From: Cyanobium sp. NS01
Lineage (GTDB): Bacteria; Cyanobacteriota; Cyanobacteriia; PCC-6307; Cyanobiaceae
DNA length: 64,000 nucleotides
NCBI RefSeq assembly: GCF_014280235.1
Contig: NZ_CP047940.1
Location: forward strand, 2,666,001 to 2,730,000
Direction of reading: 5' to 3'
Part shown: piece by piece, positions 1 to 9,564 of the stretch
Position numbering within the stretch: position 1 is the first letter of the stretch
Layout of the letters: every line of letters starts with the position of its first letter
Notes under the pieces: generated by a model
What the model was told of the DNA's origin: nothing
Database searches by the model: none
Seen by the model: the letters and a program-made list of their open reading frames with translations, nothing else
Position numbers and translations under genes: made by a program

Positions 1-179
1 ACCTCAGCTTCGCGGCGGCCATGGCCCGGCGCGCGGAGCTCCTGGGCAACCGTCCGGCGCTGCTGCTGCAACCGGGCTGGCAGTCGGCCCGGGGTGAGGC
101 CCTGGCCCTGGCCTTTGTGCGCGGCCAGCCCCGGTGGCGACTCAGCCTGCAGAGCCACAAGTGGCTCTCGATCCGCTGA
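1..179 (+). CDS. queE: 7-carboxy-7-deazaguanine synthase, C-terminal fragment (partial)
   Basis: The reading frame that begins at base 3 runs open from the window edge to TGA at 177-179 and gives about 58 residues. The tail ends in [14 protein letters not shown], preceded by LLLQPGWQS. This is the C-terminal signature I associate with cyanobacterial QueE, the radical SAM enzyme that converts carboxytetrahydropterin to 7-carboxy-7-deazaguanine in the queuosine/preQ0 pathway. The catalytic N-terminus lies outside the window. The next gene is queC, the following step of the same pathway, which supports the call. Confidence 0.75.
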   Translation, partial: LSFAAAMARRAELLGNRPALLLQPGWQSARGEALALAFVRGQPRWRLSLQSHKWLSIR

Positions 180-232
180 ACAGCCCAACAGCTGAACCAC
201 TGATCCCTCGCTCTCCCTCCCCACCTCGCTCC

Positions 233-946
233 ATGGCCAGCGCACCGCCCCCCGCCAGCGACCAGGGCACCTCCCACCAGCCGGCCACGGCGATCGCCCT
301 GCTCTCCGGCGGTCTTGATTCGGCCACCGCCGCCGCCCTGGCGATCGAGGCCGGTGAGCGGGTGATCGGCCTCTCCTTTGACTACGGCCAGCGCCACCGC
401 CGCGAGCTGCAGGCCGCCAGCCGCATCGCCGCCGCCCTCGGCCTGAGCGAGCACCACACCCTGGAGGTGAACCTGGCCGCCTGGGGCGGCTCGTCCCTCA
501 CCGATCCAGATCAGGCCATCCCCGGCGAAGGCGTGCTGGAGGGGGTGATCCCCAGCACCTACGTGCCGGGCCGCAACACCGTGTTCATCGCCCTGGGGCT
601 GAGCCTGGCCGAGGCCCGCGGCGCCCGGCGCCTGGTGCTGGGGGTCAATGCCGTGGACTTCTCCGGCTACCCCGACTGCCGACCGGACTACCTGGACGCC
701 TTTCAGAGCCTGGCGGATCTGGCCAGTCGGGCCGGGCGCCAGGGCCACGGCGTGAAGCTGTGGGCGCCGCTGGTGCAGTGGAGCAAGACCCGCATCGTGC
801 AGGAGGCCCTGCGGCTGGGGATACCGATCGCCAGCACCTGGAGCTGTTACCAGGGCGAGGCCGAGCCCTGCGGGGTGTGTGACAGCTGCAGGATCCGCGA
901 TGCCGCCCTGATCGAAGCCGGCCGCCCCGATCTGGCCGGGCGATGA
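233..946 (+). CDS. queC: 7-cyano-7-deazaguanine synthase QueC
   Basis: The product (237 aa) is the ATP-dependent enzyme that turns 7-carboxy-7-deazaguanine into preQ0. An N-type ATP pyrophosphatase P-loop SGGLDS lies at residues 25-30. The zinc-binding cysteines are at about residues 205, 213, 216 and 219 ([16 protein letters not shown]). The frame is open upstream to an ATG at 134, inside the queE tail, but that extension is low-complexity and Pro-rich. The ATG at 233 gives the usual family length, so I chose it. It sits just downstream of queE, and its last bases overlap pabB by ATGA, suggesting translational coupling. Confidence 0.93.
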   Translation: MASAPPPASDQGTSHQPATAIALLSGGLDSATAAALAIEAGERVIGLSFDYGQRHRRELQAASRIAAALGLSEHHTLEVNLAAWGGSSLTDPDQAIPGEGVLEGVIPSTYVPGRNTVFIALGLSLAEARGARRLVLGVNAVDFSGYPDCRPDYLDAFQSLADLASRAGRQGHGVKLWAPLVQWSKTRIVQEALRLGIPIASTWSCYQGEAEPCGVCDSCRIRDAALIEAGRPDLAGR

Positions 947-2304
947 CGACGCCCCCGCCGCCTGCTGGCTGGCAGCGGCGTGCCTTGCCCTGGCGGCCCC
1001 CCTGGGGCCTGGTGAACCAGCTGGCCTCCAGCCTGGGGGAGGCCGGGCTGGTGTGGCTCGATGGCGATGGCAGCCCCCTGGGCCGCTGGGCCACCCTGGC
1101 CGTGGAGCCCCTGGAGCAGCGCGAGTGCCGCGGCCTGCCCACAGAGCCCGGCAGCTCCGATCCCTTCGCCGCCTTCGCCGAGCTGCGGCGCCAGGGCGGC
1201 TGCTGGCTGGGCTGGCTGGGCTACGAGGCGGGGGCCTGGGTGGAGCCGGCGGACCACTGGCGATCCCCGGACATGGCGGTGCTCTGGGCCGGCCGCTACG
1301 ACCCGCTGCTGCGCTGGGATCTGCAGCAGCACAGGCTGTGGTTGGAGGGGAGCGATCGCCGCCGGCTGGCCGCCCTGGAAGCACTGATCCTGGCTCTCCC
1401 TCCGCAGCGGGCCGGAGCCGACGAGAACGCCGAAGACGGCGATCGCCAGGCCCCCCGGCTCGACCCCCACCGCTGGCACTGGCACACCGCGCCCGAAAGC
1501 TTTGCGAGCCAGGTGGCGGAGCTGCGGGAGCGGATCGCCCAGGGGGATCTGTTCCAGGCCAACCTCACCGCCTGCCGCGAGGCCCAGCTGCCCGCCGCAG
1601 CTTCCCCCTTAGCCCTCTACGGGCGGCTGCGGCGCCACTGCCCGGCGCCGTTCGCCGGCCTGGCGGTGCGCTCCCTAGGGCCCGGGGCCGAAGCGGTGCT
1701 GTCGGCCTCGCCGGAGCGCTTCCTGCAGCTCCAGGACGATGGGCGTGTGCAAACCCGGCCGATCAAGGGCACCCGCCCGCGCCATGCCGAGGCGGAGGCC
1801 GATGCCGACGCCGCGGCCGAGCTGATCACCAGCGCCAAGGACCGCGCCGAGAACGTGATGATCGTGGACCTGCTGCGCAACGACCTCGGCCGCGTCTGCC
1901 GGCCCGGCTCGATCCACGTGCCCCAGCTGGTGGGGCTGGAGAGCTACCGGCAGGTCCACCACCTCACCTCCGTGGTGGAGGGAGAGCTGCGCCCTGGCAC
2001 CAGCCTGGAGGAGCTGCTGCGGGCCTGCTGGCCGGGGGGTTCGATCACGGGCGCCCCCAAGCTGCGGGCCTGCCGCCGCCTGAACGGCCTCGAACCGGTG
2101 CCGCGGGGGCCCTACTGCGGCTCCCTGTTCCGGCTCGATGCCGCCGGCCGCTTCGACAGCAACATCCTGATCCGCAGCCTGATGCTGCGGGGCCAGCGGC
2201 TGCGGGCCCACGCCGGCTGCGGCATCGTGGCCGATTCCAGCCCCGCGGACGAGGCCAGGGAGCTGGCCTGGAAGCTCGACCCCCTGCTGGAGGCCCTGGC
2301 ATGA
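943..2304 (+). CDS. pabB: Para-aminobenzoate synthase component I (chorismate-binding)
   Basis: The 453-aa protein belongs to the anthranilate/PABA synthase component I family. It carries the chorismate-binding core in its C-terminal half: FQANLT near 204-209, PIKGT at 273-277 and the GSITGAPK motif followed by CGIVADS. The Lys in PIKGT is the residue that in PabB makes the covalent intermediate, which favours 4-amino-4-deoxychorismate synthesis over anthranilate synthesis. The start overlaps the queC stop by four bases and the stop overlaps the pabC start by four, so the three genes are probably one transcript. No glutaminase subunit (pabA) is in the window. Confidence 0.88.
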   Translation: MTTPPPPAGWQRRALPWRPPWGLVNQLASSLGEAGLVWLDGDGSPLGRWATLAVEPLEQRECRGLPTEPGSSDPFAAFAELRRQGGCWLGWLGYEAGAWVEPADHWRSPDMAVLWAGRYDPLLRWDLQQHRLWLEGSDRRRLAALEALILALPPQRAGADENAEDGDRQAPRLDPHRWHWHTAPESFASQVAELRERIAQGDLFQANLTACREAQLPAAASPLALYGRLRRHCPAPFAGLAVRSLGPGAEAVLSASPERFLQLQDDGRVQTRPIKGTRPRHAEAEADADAAAELITSAKDRAENVMIVDLLRNDLGRVCRPGSIHVPQLVGLESYRQVHHLTSVVEGELRPGTSLEELLRACWPGGSITGAPKLRACRRLNGLEPVPRGPYCGSLFRLDAAGRFDSNILIRSLMLRGQRLRAHAGCGIVADSSPADEARELAWKLDPLLEALA

Positions 2305-3143
2305 GCAGCGGCGCGGCGGCAGCGGCGGCGATCGCCTGGATCGATGGACCTGGCGGGGGCCGCTGGGGCGCTCCGGGGCAGCTGAGCGTGCCGCTGTCGG
2401 AGCGGGGGCTGAGCCTGGCCGATGGGCTGTTTGAAACGGTGCTGGTAGAGGGAGGCCGCCCGCACCTGCTGGAGGCCCATCTGCAGCGCTGGTGCCTGGG
2501 AGCGACGGTGCTGGGCCTGCCACCTCCGCCAGGGCTGGAGCGGGTGCTGGCCCTGGCGGCTGAGGCGATCAGCCGCAGCGGCATCCACACCGGAGCCCTG
2601 CGGCTCAACTGGAGCCGAGGCGATGGAGAGCGGGGCCTGGACCTGCCCGCGGCTGGGGCAGCCCGCTTCTGGCTGCAGCTGAGTCCATGCCGGCCCAGCT
2701 TTCACCCCGTTCGAGTGATCATCAGCCGCCTGGAGCGCCGCAATGCCAGCAGCGCGATCAGCGGCTGCAAGACCTTCGCCTATGGCGCCTCGGTGCTGGC
2801 CCGCCGCGAGGCCTGCGAGGCAGGCCAGGACGACGCCCTGCTGCTGAGCACAGCCGGAGGGCTCTGCTGCGGCACCACCGCCAACCTGCTCGTGCGCCAC
2901 CGGGAGCGCTGGCTGACCCCGCCGTTGGCGAGCGGCTGCCTGGCGGGGGTCATGCGCGCTCAGGCCCTGGCCCTCGGCCTGGCCGAGGAGGCCAGCGAGG
3001 CGATCGAGCCAGCCCAACTCCAGGCGGGGGCGCTGCTGCTCAACAGCCTCGGCTGCCGTCCGATCCGGAGCCTGGCGGGGCAGGAGCTGGGAGCGGTGCC
3101 GGAGGCTGAGCCGTTCTGGCGGCAGCTGCTGGGCGCAGGCTGA
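2301..3143 (+). CDS. pabC: Aminodeoxychorismate lyase (class IV aminotransferase fold)
   Basis: The 280-aa product has the class IV PLP-enzyme layout: SERGLSLADGLFETV near 33-47, and the PLP-binding Lys in GCKTFAYGAS (K157). The C-terminal part has the TTANL and LLNSLG motifs. The expected role is conversion of aminodeoxychorismate to para-aminobenzoate and pyruvate for folate. Its ATG overlaps the pabB stop, pairing the two consecutive steps. A branched-chain or D-amino-acid aminotransferase would share the fold, so the specific call rests on coupling to pabB. Confidence 0.85.
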   Translation: MSSGAAAAAAIAWIDGPGGGRWGAPGQLSVPLSERGLSLADGLFETVLVEGGRPHLLEAHLQRWCLGATVLGLPPPPGLERVLALAAEAISRSGIHTGALRLNWSRGDGERGLDLPAAGAARFWLQLSPCRPSFHPVRVIISRLERRNASSAISGCKTFAYGASVLARREACEAGQDDALLLSTAGGLCCGTTANLLVRHRERWLTPPLASGCLAGVMRAQALALGLAEEASEAIEPAQLQAGALLLNSLGCRPIRSLAGQELGAVPEAEPFWRQLLGAG

Positions 3144-3193
3144 GCAGGCTGGAGAAACCTGTCATAGGGTCTGCCCAACCATGGAGAGGCCAG

Positions 3194-3748
3194 GTGAGGG
3201 TTGGAGTGGCGCGTCGGGGCACGGACCCCAGCCCCCGCCCCAGGCAGAGGGGTCGCGCCAGGCTGGCTCTGCCGGGCCTCACCCTGCTGCTGGGGCTGGG
3301 GCTGGCCGCCTGCGGTGGCGGCAAGGAAGTCGCCATTCAGAACGCCAAGGCGGGAGACGCCCTGGTGCAAGTGGAGGGAACAAGGGTGGACCTGGCTCTG
3401 GACTTCCAACCCGGCGTGTCCAACGGCCTCTACAAGGGCGCCGTGCGCCTGTTCGGGCCAGACCAGCCCGAGGCGGGAAGCCTGCTGGCCGTCAACGCCG
3501 TCTGCAGCCTGGAGGACACGCCTGGCTGGCCCCCGTACGACAACCTCTACGGCAGGACCATCAAGGAACCGGCTGAGGCGCGCGACCTCAGCGGCCAATC
3601 GAACTGGCAGATTCTGTATTACTTCGACGGAAAAGTGGAAGCGAGCGGCACGATCGAACCCCAACCCTGGGCACAACGCCTGAAAGACAATCTCTGCCGC
3701 CGTGGCGACTTTGACGACAGCACTGCACGCGAAGACACGACCAACTGA
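3194..3748 (+). CDS. Hypothetical lipoprotein
   Basis: The frame begins with GTG and encodes 184 aa. An Arg-rich N-terminus is followed by a hydrophobic stretch (residues 25-38) and a lipobox LAAC with Cys at 40, so this should be an exported lipoprotein. The n-region is long for a signal peptide, so the true start may lie a little downstream. The mature part has no family I recognise. It contains two Cys that could pair and ends in an acidic tail. It lies alone between pabC and fmdA, on the same strand. Confidence 0.65.
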   Translation: MRVGVARRGTDPSPRPRQRGRARLALPGLTLLLGLGLAACGGGKEVAIQNAKAGDALVQVEGTRVDLALDFQPGVSNGLYKGAVRLFGPDQPEAGSLLAVNAVCSLEDTPGWPPYDNLYGRTIKEPAEARDLSGQSNWQILYYFDGKVEASGTIEPQPWAQRLKDNLCRRGDFDDSTAREDTTN

Positions 3749-3792
3749 ACTGCCACCTCTGTCCATGGGGACTGGGCCTCTGGAGAGATTTC

Positions 3793-3834
3793 GTAGCCAT
3801 TCACACTGTTCCTACGGACGGCCTCGCCTTTGAT
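3793..3834 (+). promoter_or_regulatory. NtcA-like promoter upstream of fmdA
   Basis: GTA at 3793-3795, eight bases, then CAC at 3804-3806 matches the NtcA consensus GTA-N8-TAC at five of six positions. A hexamer TTTGAT at 3829-3834 lies 22 bases further on, the spacing expected between an NtcA box and its -10 element. Transcription would begin near 3841, which rules out the in-frame ATG at 3833 as the fmdA start. One-mismatch boxes are common by chance, so the spacing carries most of the weight. Confidence 0.45.
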
Positions 3835-3865
3835 GCCAGCGAAACAGGAAAAAGGCTGCGTCTCC

Positions 3866-5071
3866 ATGCCCAAAACGCTCTTCAGTATTGACCTCACCAA
3901 GTCCATGGACCAGCAGGAGATGCCGGGCCATAACCGCTGGCATCCTGACATTCCCGCGGTCGCCTCCGTGAATCCTGGAGAGGTCTTCCGGATTGAATGC
4001 AAGGACTGGACCGATGGCCAGATCAGGAACAACGACGATCCCCAGGACGTCGCCGATGTCAACCTGGAGGTGGTGCATGTTCTGAGCGGTCCGATCTGGG
4101 TCAATGGCGCTCAGCCCGGCGATATTCTCGTGGTTGACATTCTCGATGTCGGCGCTCTTCAAGGCGATGAATGGGGATTCAACGGGATTTTTGCCAAGGA
4201 GAATGGGGGTGGTTTTCTCACAGACCACTTCCCGAAAGCCTGCAAGTCAATCTGGGATCTGGAGGGGATCTACACCAGCTCCCGCCACATTCCCGGCGTG
4301 CGCTTTGCCGGCATCACCCACCCTGGCCTGATCGGCTGCGCCCCATCCCATGAGCTGCTAAAGGAATGGAACCGGCGTGAAACGGAGCTGGTGAACACAG
4401 CCCCCGATCGCCGCACCTACGGCGCAGGGCTTTCCGGCAGCGAACCCGTGCTTGCGGCCCTGCCCAATCCCAACAGCGCCATCCTGGGCACCCTGCCTGC
4501 TGGCGACTTTGAGCGCGTGGCCAATGAGGCTGCCCGCACAGTGCCACCTCGGGAGCATGGCGGCAACTGCGACATCAAGAACCTCACCAAGGGCACCCGG
4601 ATTTACTTCCCCGTCTATGTGGAAGGCGCCAAGCTGTCGATGGGAGACATCCACTTCTCCCAGGGAGATGGTGAGATCTCCTTCTGTGGCGCCATCGAGA
4701 TGTCCGGCTATCTCGATCTGCATGTGGAAATCATCAAGGGTGGCGTAGAGAAGTATGGGATGGTGAACCCCATGTTCAAAACCAGTCCGGTGGAGCCCCA
4801 CTTCACCGACTATCTGGTGTTTGAAGGGATTTCAGTGGATGAATTTGATGGTAAACAGCACTACATGGATGTGCACATCGCCTACCGGAGAGCCTGCCTC
4901 AATGCCATTGAATACCTGAAGAAGTTTGGTTTCAGCGGCGAGCAGGCCTACATGCTGCTCAGCTGTGCTCCGGTGGAGGGTCGTGTCAGCGGCATTGTCG
5001 ACATTCCCAATGCCTGCTGCACGCTCGCGATTCCCACCTCCATCTTCGAGCAGGACATCCTGCCCTGTTGA
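3866..5071 (+). CDS. fmdA: Formamidase (acetamidase/formamidase family)
   Basis: The 401-aa protein matches the FmdA/AmdA family over its full length. It has the PGHNRWHPDIP segment near the N-terminus, ECKDWTDGQ, HVLSGPI, the GDIHFSQGDGE metal/active-site region, and a Cys-rich C-terminus. The expected reaction is hydrolysis of formamide (or another short amide) to ammonium and the acid. I start at MPKTLF because the frame-extending codons at 3830-3833 would precede the predicted transcription start. fmdB follows at once, and the urea transporter genes face it from the other strand, placing it in nitrogen scavenging. Substrate is inferred from the family only. Confidence 0.9.
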   Translation: MPKTLFSIDLTKSMDQQEMPGHNRWHPDIPAVASVNPGEVFRIECKDWTDGQIRNNDDPQDVADVNLEVVHVLSGPIWVNGAQPGDILVVDILDVGALQGDEWGFNGIFAKENGGGFLTDHFPKACKSIWDLEGIYTSSRHIPGVRFAGITHPGLIGCAPSHELLKEWNRRETELVNTAPDRRTYGAGLSGSEPVLAALPNPNSAILGTLPAGDFERVANEAARTVPPREHGGNCDIKNLTKGTRIYFPVYVEGAKLSMGDIHFSQGDGEISFCGAIEMSGYLDLHVEIIKGGVEKYGMVNPMFKTSPVEPHFTDYLVFEGISVDEFDGKQHYMDVHIAYRRACLNAIEYLKKFGFSGEQAYMLLSCAPVEGRVSGIVDIPNACCTLAIPTSIFEQDILPC

Positions 5072-5144
5072 TCCGTAGCCAGTTCAGGGGACTTGTGCCT
5101 CAACGGGTCCCCCCCGGCACCCAGACCACACGAAAAGACTGTCC

Positions 5145-5426
5145 ATGCCCGTCTATGAGTTCAGCTGCAGCGAAGGCTGCCAAGACTATGAGGTCTGGCG
5201 CAGCATTGAGTCGCGTCAGGTGAATACCGATTGCCCCGATTGCGGTGCCAAGGGTAGCCGCATCTTCAGTCCACCGATGACGCTCACGGGTTCCTTCCGG
5301 CTCAAGCAGGAAAGCAAGGAACCGCGCTTGGTGAGCGGCCAACAACAGGCCGAAAGGGCCGCTGAACGCAAACCTCGGCTGAGGCAAAGCAGCACCCGGC
5401 CCTGGATGGTCAACCGCGGCTGTTGA
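5145..5426 (+). CDS. fmdB: FmdB-family zinc ribbon protein
   Basis: The 93-aa product starts MPVYEFSC, typical of FmdB-type zinc ribbons, and has Cys residues arranged as C-x3-C ... CPDCG to hold zinc. The remainder is basic and low in structure. The family is named after a protein encoded beside formamidase in Methylophilus and is annotated as a putative regulator, but its function is not firmly known. It follows fmdA by about 70 bases on the same strand, so the pair is probably cotranscribed, and it ends 10 bases before the convergent urtE stop. Confidence 0.85.
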   Translation: MPVYEFSCSEGCQDYEVWRSIESRQVNTDCPDCGAKGSRIFSPPMTLTGSFRLKQESKEPRLVSGQQQAERAAERKPRLRQSSTRPWMVNRGC

Positions 5427-5436
5427 GTTAGGTCGC

Positions 5437-6153
5437 TCAGACAGTCAGGAATTCCTGGACCACAGCGTCAGACAGTTGGTCTGTAGGTCCGCTGGACACA
5501 ATGCCGCCGCGCTGCATGGCGTAGTAGTAATTGGATTGACGCACAAAGTGGAGATGCTGCTCCACCAGCAGCACACTGATTCCCGTTTCCTTCATGATGC
5601 GCTGCACGGCCCGCTCAATGTCCATGATGATGGAGGGCTGAATCCCCTCGGTGGGTTCATCAAGGAGCAGCAGCTTGGGCTTCCCCAGCAGAGCACGGGC
5701 GATGGCGAGTTGCTGTTGCTGACCCCCACTGAGATCACCACCCTTGCGACTCAGGAATTGCTCAAGGATGGGGAAGAGATCAAAGACCAGGGGATCAATG
5801 TGCCGATTCTTGCCCAGACCGCCCGGCAGGGCCTCCATGCCGAGCAGCAGATTCTCCTTGACCGTGACCTGGGGGATGATGTCGCGTCCCTGGGACACAT
5901 AACCAATGCCAGCACGGGCCCGCCGGTACGGAGCCTCTGAGAGCAGCTGCCGATCGCCATACTGGATCGAGCCTGATCGTTGCTGCAGCAGACCGATAAT
6001 GGTTTTAAGAAAGGTGGTTTTACCAACACCATTCCTGCCGATCAAGCACACCATTTCTCCTTCGGGAACAGACAGATCAACATCTCTGAGGATATGGCTC
6101 TGGCCATAGTAGACATTCAGATCTGAGACATGAAGAATGGGTTGAGCGGTCAT
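5437..6153 (-). CDS. urtE: Urea ABC transporter ATP-binding protein UrtE
   Basis: This LivF-type ATPase (238 aa) has Walker A GRNGVGKT (39-46), signature LSGGQQQQLA and Walker B LLLLDEP followed by TEGIQP. It energises urea uptake with UrtD and the permeases UrtB/UrtC. I chose the ATG at 6153 rather than the TTG at 6165, because MTAQPILHVSDLN begins at the usual family position. It is the last gene of the leftward urtABCDE operon and ends ten bases from the convergent fmdB. Confidence 0.92.
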   Translation of the reverse strand: MTAQPILHVSDLNVYYGQSHILRDVDLSVPEGEMVCLIGRNGVGKTTFLKTIIGLLQQRSGSIQYGDRQLLSEAPYRRARAGIGYVSQGRDIIPQVTVKENLLLGMEALPGGLGKNRHIDPLVFDLFPILEQFLSRKGGDLSGGQQQQLAIARALLGKPKLLLLDEPTEGIQPSIIMDIERAVQRIMKETGISVLLVEQHLHFVRQSNYYYAMQRGGIVSSGPTDQLSDAVVQEFLTV

Positions 6154-6194
6154 GGGTTTACGCAAAGCCTGGGGTTGGGTTGGATTGAATAGAA

Positions 6195-6941
6195 TTAGTC
6201 GTCAGACTGACCGAGATACACTTCAATCACACGCGGGTCTTGCTTGACCTTATCCAATGGGCCCTCCGTCAGGAGCTGCCCTTGGTGAAGAACAGTCACA
6301 GGGGCATTGAGATCACGAATGAACTCCATATCGTGCTCAATCACAACCACGGTGTGATCACCAGCCAACGACTTGATCAACTCGGCAGTGCGCACCGTTT
6401 CTTCGTCGGTGAGGCCCGCTACCGGTTCATCCAGCAGCAACACCTCGGGAGACTGGGCCACCAACATGCCAATGGCCAACCACTGCTTCTGGCCGTGGGA
6501 AAGGGAGCCCGCCTGATGGGTGGCAAAGGGTGCCAGGCCCACATAGTTCATGATGCGCTGCACTTCATCCTTCACGGATACAGGCAGGCGATCAACCAGC
6601 AAGTTCAACGCATTCTTGTGGGGTGAAGCAGAGAGCTCAAAGTTACGTTGAACCGTCAGGTTCTCAAACACGCGAGGAGTCTGAAACTTACGGCCAATGC
6701 CATCACGAGAGATCTGCTGCTCAGAAAGACCGATCAGGGATTGACCTCGAAAGCTCACCGTACCCTTGGTGGGGCGTACCTTGCCAGTGATGACATCAAG
6801 GAAGGTCGTCTTTCCTGCACCATTAGGTCCAATAATCGATTTAAGCTCTCCCTTCATCAAGGTGAGGCTTAGGTCTGTAAGCGCATAGAAGCCATCAAAG
6901 CTAACGCTCACATCCTTGAGTTCAAGGAGAGGTTTGGTCAT
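6195..6941 (-). CDS. urtD: Urea ABC transporter ATP-binding protein UrtD
   Basis: This LivG-type ATPase (248 aa) has Walker A GPNGAGKT, a divergent signature LSHGQKQWLAIG in place of LSGGQ, Walker B EVLLLDEPVAG and the H-loop IEHDMEF. The SHGQ variant is characteristic of UrtD proteins as I know them. It lies between urtC (60-base gap) and urtE (41-base gap) in one leftward operon, supplying the second nucleotide-binding subunit. Confidence 0.93.
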   Translation of the reverse strand: MTKPLLELKDVSVSFDGFYALTDLSLTLMKGELKSIIGPNGAGKTTFLDVITGKVRPTKGTVSFRGQSLIGLSEQQISRDGIGRKFQTPRVFENLTVQRNFELSASPHKNALNLLVDRLPVSVKDEVQRIMNYVGLAPFATHQAGSLSHGQKQWLAIGMLVAQSPEVLLLDEPVAGLTDEETVRTAELIKSLAGDHTVVVIEHDMEFIRDLNAPVTVLHQGQLLTEGPLDKVKQDPRVIEVYLGQSDD

Positions 6942-7001
6942 CGGCGGAAACGAGGATGGGGTGGGTGGATTCCTGACTGGATCGAATGGGAGTGCATGAA
7001 C

Positions 7002-8117
7002 TTAAGAGATATCTTCAAGAGCGGCCACCTCTTCATCGAGCTGCGGATAGGTACGCGCCATCGGTGCAATGCCGAACGCAGCCAAAAGGCGGCTGAAGCC
7101 ACCACCTGTAAACCATCCATAGATGCCATCAGGCATCAAGACCACCACAAAGATGAACAATCCACCTTGCACAAACAACCAGAACTCAGGAAGGGCTTCA
7201 CTCACCAGACTTCTCAGGTAATTAACCAGGATCGCCCCAATAATCGGACCCACTAAAGTTCCCCTGCCTCCGACGGCAACCCAGATGACCATCTCAATGG
7301 ACGTTGAAATGGTCATGAACTGGGGAGAAACGATCCCCGTCTGCACGGTGTAGAGCGCTCCTGAGACTCCACAGAGAGCACCAGCCACAACAAACACGAT
7401 GGTCTTGAAGGGTACCGGATTAAAGCCGCCAAATCTTAGTCTTTGCTCATCGTCTCGGATGGCAATCAACGCATCACCAAATCGGCCATTAGTGAAATAT
7501 CTGCAGATTAGGAAGGCAACAGGGATCAGGAGCACTGTGAGTCTGTAGAACAACAGCTGCATATCACTGGATCCCACCAGCTGTCCAAACAGCTCTGCAG
7601 TGCTTGTTTTCAAACCATTGGTGCCATTGATCAACTTCTGTTGACCATTAAAGAAGTGGAAGAATACCATCAACGCAGCCTGCGTGATGATTGAGAAGTA
7701 GACGCCCTTGATACGATTCCTGAAGATCAGATAACCAACAAAACCAGCGATGATGGCCGGTATCAGCCAAAGGGCGATCAGGGTAAAAACAGGAGACCAG
7801 AACGGCTGCCAGAAGAAGGGCAACTGATCAACACCATAGTTCTCAAAGAACTTTGGGATGCCATTGCCTCCTGCCTCACCCTCTGTGTTGAGGGTAAGAT
7901 ACATGGCAGCGGCATAACCACCTAGAGCAAAGAAGATGCCTTGGCCAAGGCTTAACAAGCCAGTGTATCCCCAGATCAGGTCAATGGCAAGGGCCGTGAT
8001 TGCCAGCGAGAAGTAGCGGCCAAACAGGTTGAGTCTGAAGTCACTCAGAATGGCAGGCAGAATAAAGAATGCCGTTGCCAGAAGGATCCAGGGCAGGAGT
8101 TTTCGGAAGATCTTCAT
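7002..8117 (-). CDS. urtC: Urea ABC transporter permease UrtC
   Basis: The 371-aa protein is a LivM-type permease with about nine or ten hydrophobic segments. It has the family loop DLIWGYTGLLSLGQG near residues 44-58 and the EAA-like region AIRDDEQRLRFGGFNP. UrtC forms the inner-membrane channel for urea with UrtB. A 60-base gap separates it from urtB upstream. The C-terminal tail is acidic. Confidence 0.93.
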   Translation of the reverse strand: MKIFRKLLPWILLATAFFILPAILSDFRLNLFGRYFSLAITALAIDLIWGYTGLLSLGQGIFFALGGYAAAMYLTLNTEGEAGGNGIPKFFENYGVDQLPFFWQPFWSPVFTLIALWLIPAIIAGFVGYLIFRNRIKGVYFSIITQAALMVFFHFFNGQQKLINGTNGLKTSTAELFGQLVGSSDMQLLFYRLTVLLIPVAFLICRYFTNGRFGDALIAIRDDEQRLRFGGFNPVPFKTIVFVVAGALCGVSGALYTVQTGIVSPQFMTISTSIEMVIWVAVGGRGTLVGPIIGAILVNYLRSLVSEALPEFWLFVQGGLFIFVVVLMPDGIYGWFTGGGFSRLLAAFGIAPMARTYPQLDEEVAALEDIS

Positions 8118-8177
8118 GGGTTGGACCTCCCGAAAGAGACGTGGTAGCAGTGGGCTGAGTGGTGTTGCATGGAAGGT

Positions 8178-9335
8178 TTAGGCATCAACCGAGCGCCCCT
8201 TCTGAGGGAACATCCCATTAGGCCGGAACTGCAGGAAGACAATGATGAAGATGAACACCAGAACCAACGACATGCTGGTGGTGGCAAAGAACTCCACAAC
8301 TCCCTTAGCAGCTGCAGGCATGTCTGGGAAAACAATCAGAAGCGAACCAGAGCCCACCACAGACTGAATGATGCCCAGCATCAAGGAGGCCAAAACGGTG
8401 CCGAGCAGATTGCCCACGCCTCCCAGTACAATCACCATGAAGCAGGACACGATGTAAGCAGCACCGAGATTGGGACCCACAGATCCCAGCAGGGTGATGG
8501 CACAACCCGCCACTCCGGCCAGACCAGATCCAAGGCCAAAGGTGATGCTGTCGACGCGGTCCGTCGGGATGCCCAGGCAATTGCTCATCTGGCGATTCTG
8601 CGTCACGGCACGAATACGCAGACCCCAGGCACTCTTGGTGAGGAACCAAACGGTGGCCAGCAACATCAAGGCAGAGAGGAGAATGATGAAGATCCTGAGG
8701 CCAGGGAGCTCAATCCCAGCAATTTCCCCCCAGCTTCCTTGCAGCCACTTCGGAGCGGTGACATCAATATTTCTGGGTCCAAACCAGGGGCTGGCAAGAG
8801 CACGGATCACAGAGAACTGATTCACTGAGACCAAACCGATGACAACAGCAGCTGTCCACAGGAGCCCTGTGATGTATGGCAAAAAGGGACGATCACCAAA
8901 CTTCGCAGTGAACATTCGGCTGGCAAAGTAGCCAATGGCAACAGCCAGAAGAATGCCCAGCAACATGGCCGTGGAGATGCTTCGAATAAGCTGAATCAGG
9001 ATCAGGCTCACCCCCCATGTGGCCAGCAGTGTTTCCAGGGGGCGTCCATAGAGCTTGCGGATCAGTGTCCGCTCCAGAAGCACACCCACAAGGGCCGTGA
9101 CAATAAAGGAAAATACGAGAGCAACTGGATAGTAGAGTTCAAAGACTAGGCCACCCATCGGCCTGAAAACCGATTGGACCACGTAGGTGACATAGGCACC
9201 AAGCATCATGAACTCGCCGTGGGCGAGATTAATCACACCCATCAAGCCAAAAACAATGGCCAGCCCAGTGGCCGCCAGCAACAGCACAGAGCCGATGCTT
9301 AGGCCATCTAGGATCTGAGAGAAGAAAAGTTCCAA
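8178..9335 (-). CDS. urtB: Urea ABC transporter permease UrtB
   Basis: This 385-aa LivH-type permease has FGLMGVINLAHGEFMMLGAY near residues 29-48, the hallmark of this permease class, and an EAA-like loop with VTQNRQMSNCLGI. It should be the partner of UrtC. The 229-base stretch between its start and the urtA stop (9336-9564) holds no gene that I can support; such a gap below a binding-protein gene is a common place for a processing site or partial terminator, but I see no clear hairpin with a T-run. Confidence 0.93.
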   Translation of the reverse strand: MELFFSQILDGLSIGSVLLLAATGLAIVFGLMGVINLAHGEFMMLGAYVTYVVQSVFRPMGGLVFELYYPVALVFSFIVTALVGVLLERTLIRKLYGRPLETLLATWGVSLILIQLIRSISTAMLLGILLAVAIGYFASRMFTAKFGDRPFLPYITGLLWTAAVVIGLVSVNQFSVIRALASPWFGPRNIDVTAPKWLQGSWGEIAGIELPGLRIFIILLSALMLLATVWFLTKSAWGLRIRAVTQNRQMSNCLGIPTDRVDSITFGLGSGLAGVAGCAITLLGSVGPNLGAAYIVSCFMVIVLGGVGNLLGTVLASLMLGIIQSVVGSGSLLIVFPDMPAAAKGVVEFFATTSMSLVLVFIFIIVFLQFRPNGMFPQKGRSVDA

Positions 9336-9564
9336 TGGAAGTAATGGCTGAACAATCGCAGGCCAGAACGTATCCAGACCTGATGGGTGGGTGATGGATT
9401 CTGCCGCTCAGACTCATAAAGGGATCAGGAGATCCAATTTTCTAGACAGCATGGCTATAACCTGCCAATGGCTTGGAAGGATCTGCAGGTGTGAAGACTG
9501 ACGACTCGTAGAAGTGGCGGCAGAATTTGGAGGGGGAAATCCCTGAAGACTTCCCCATCTTGAA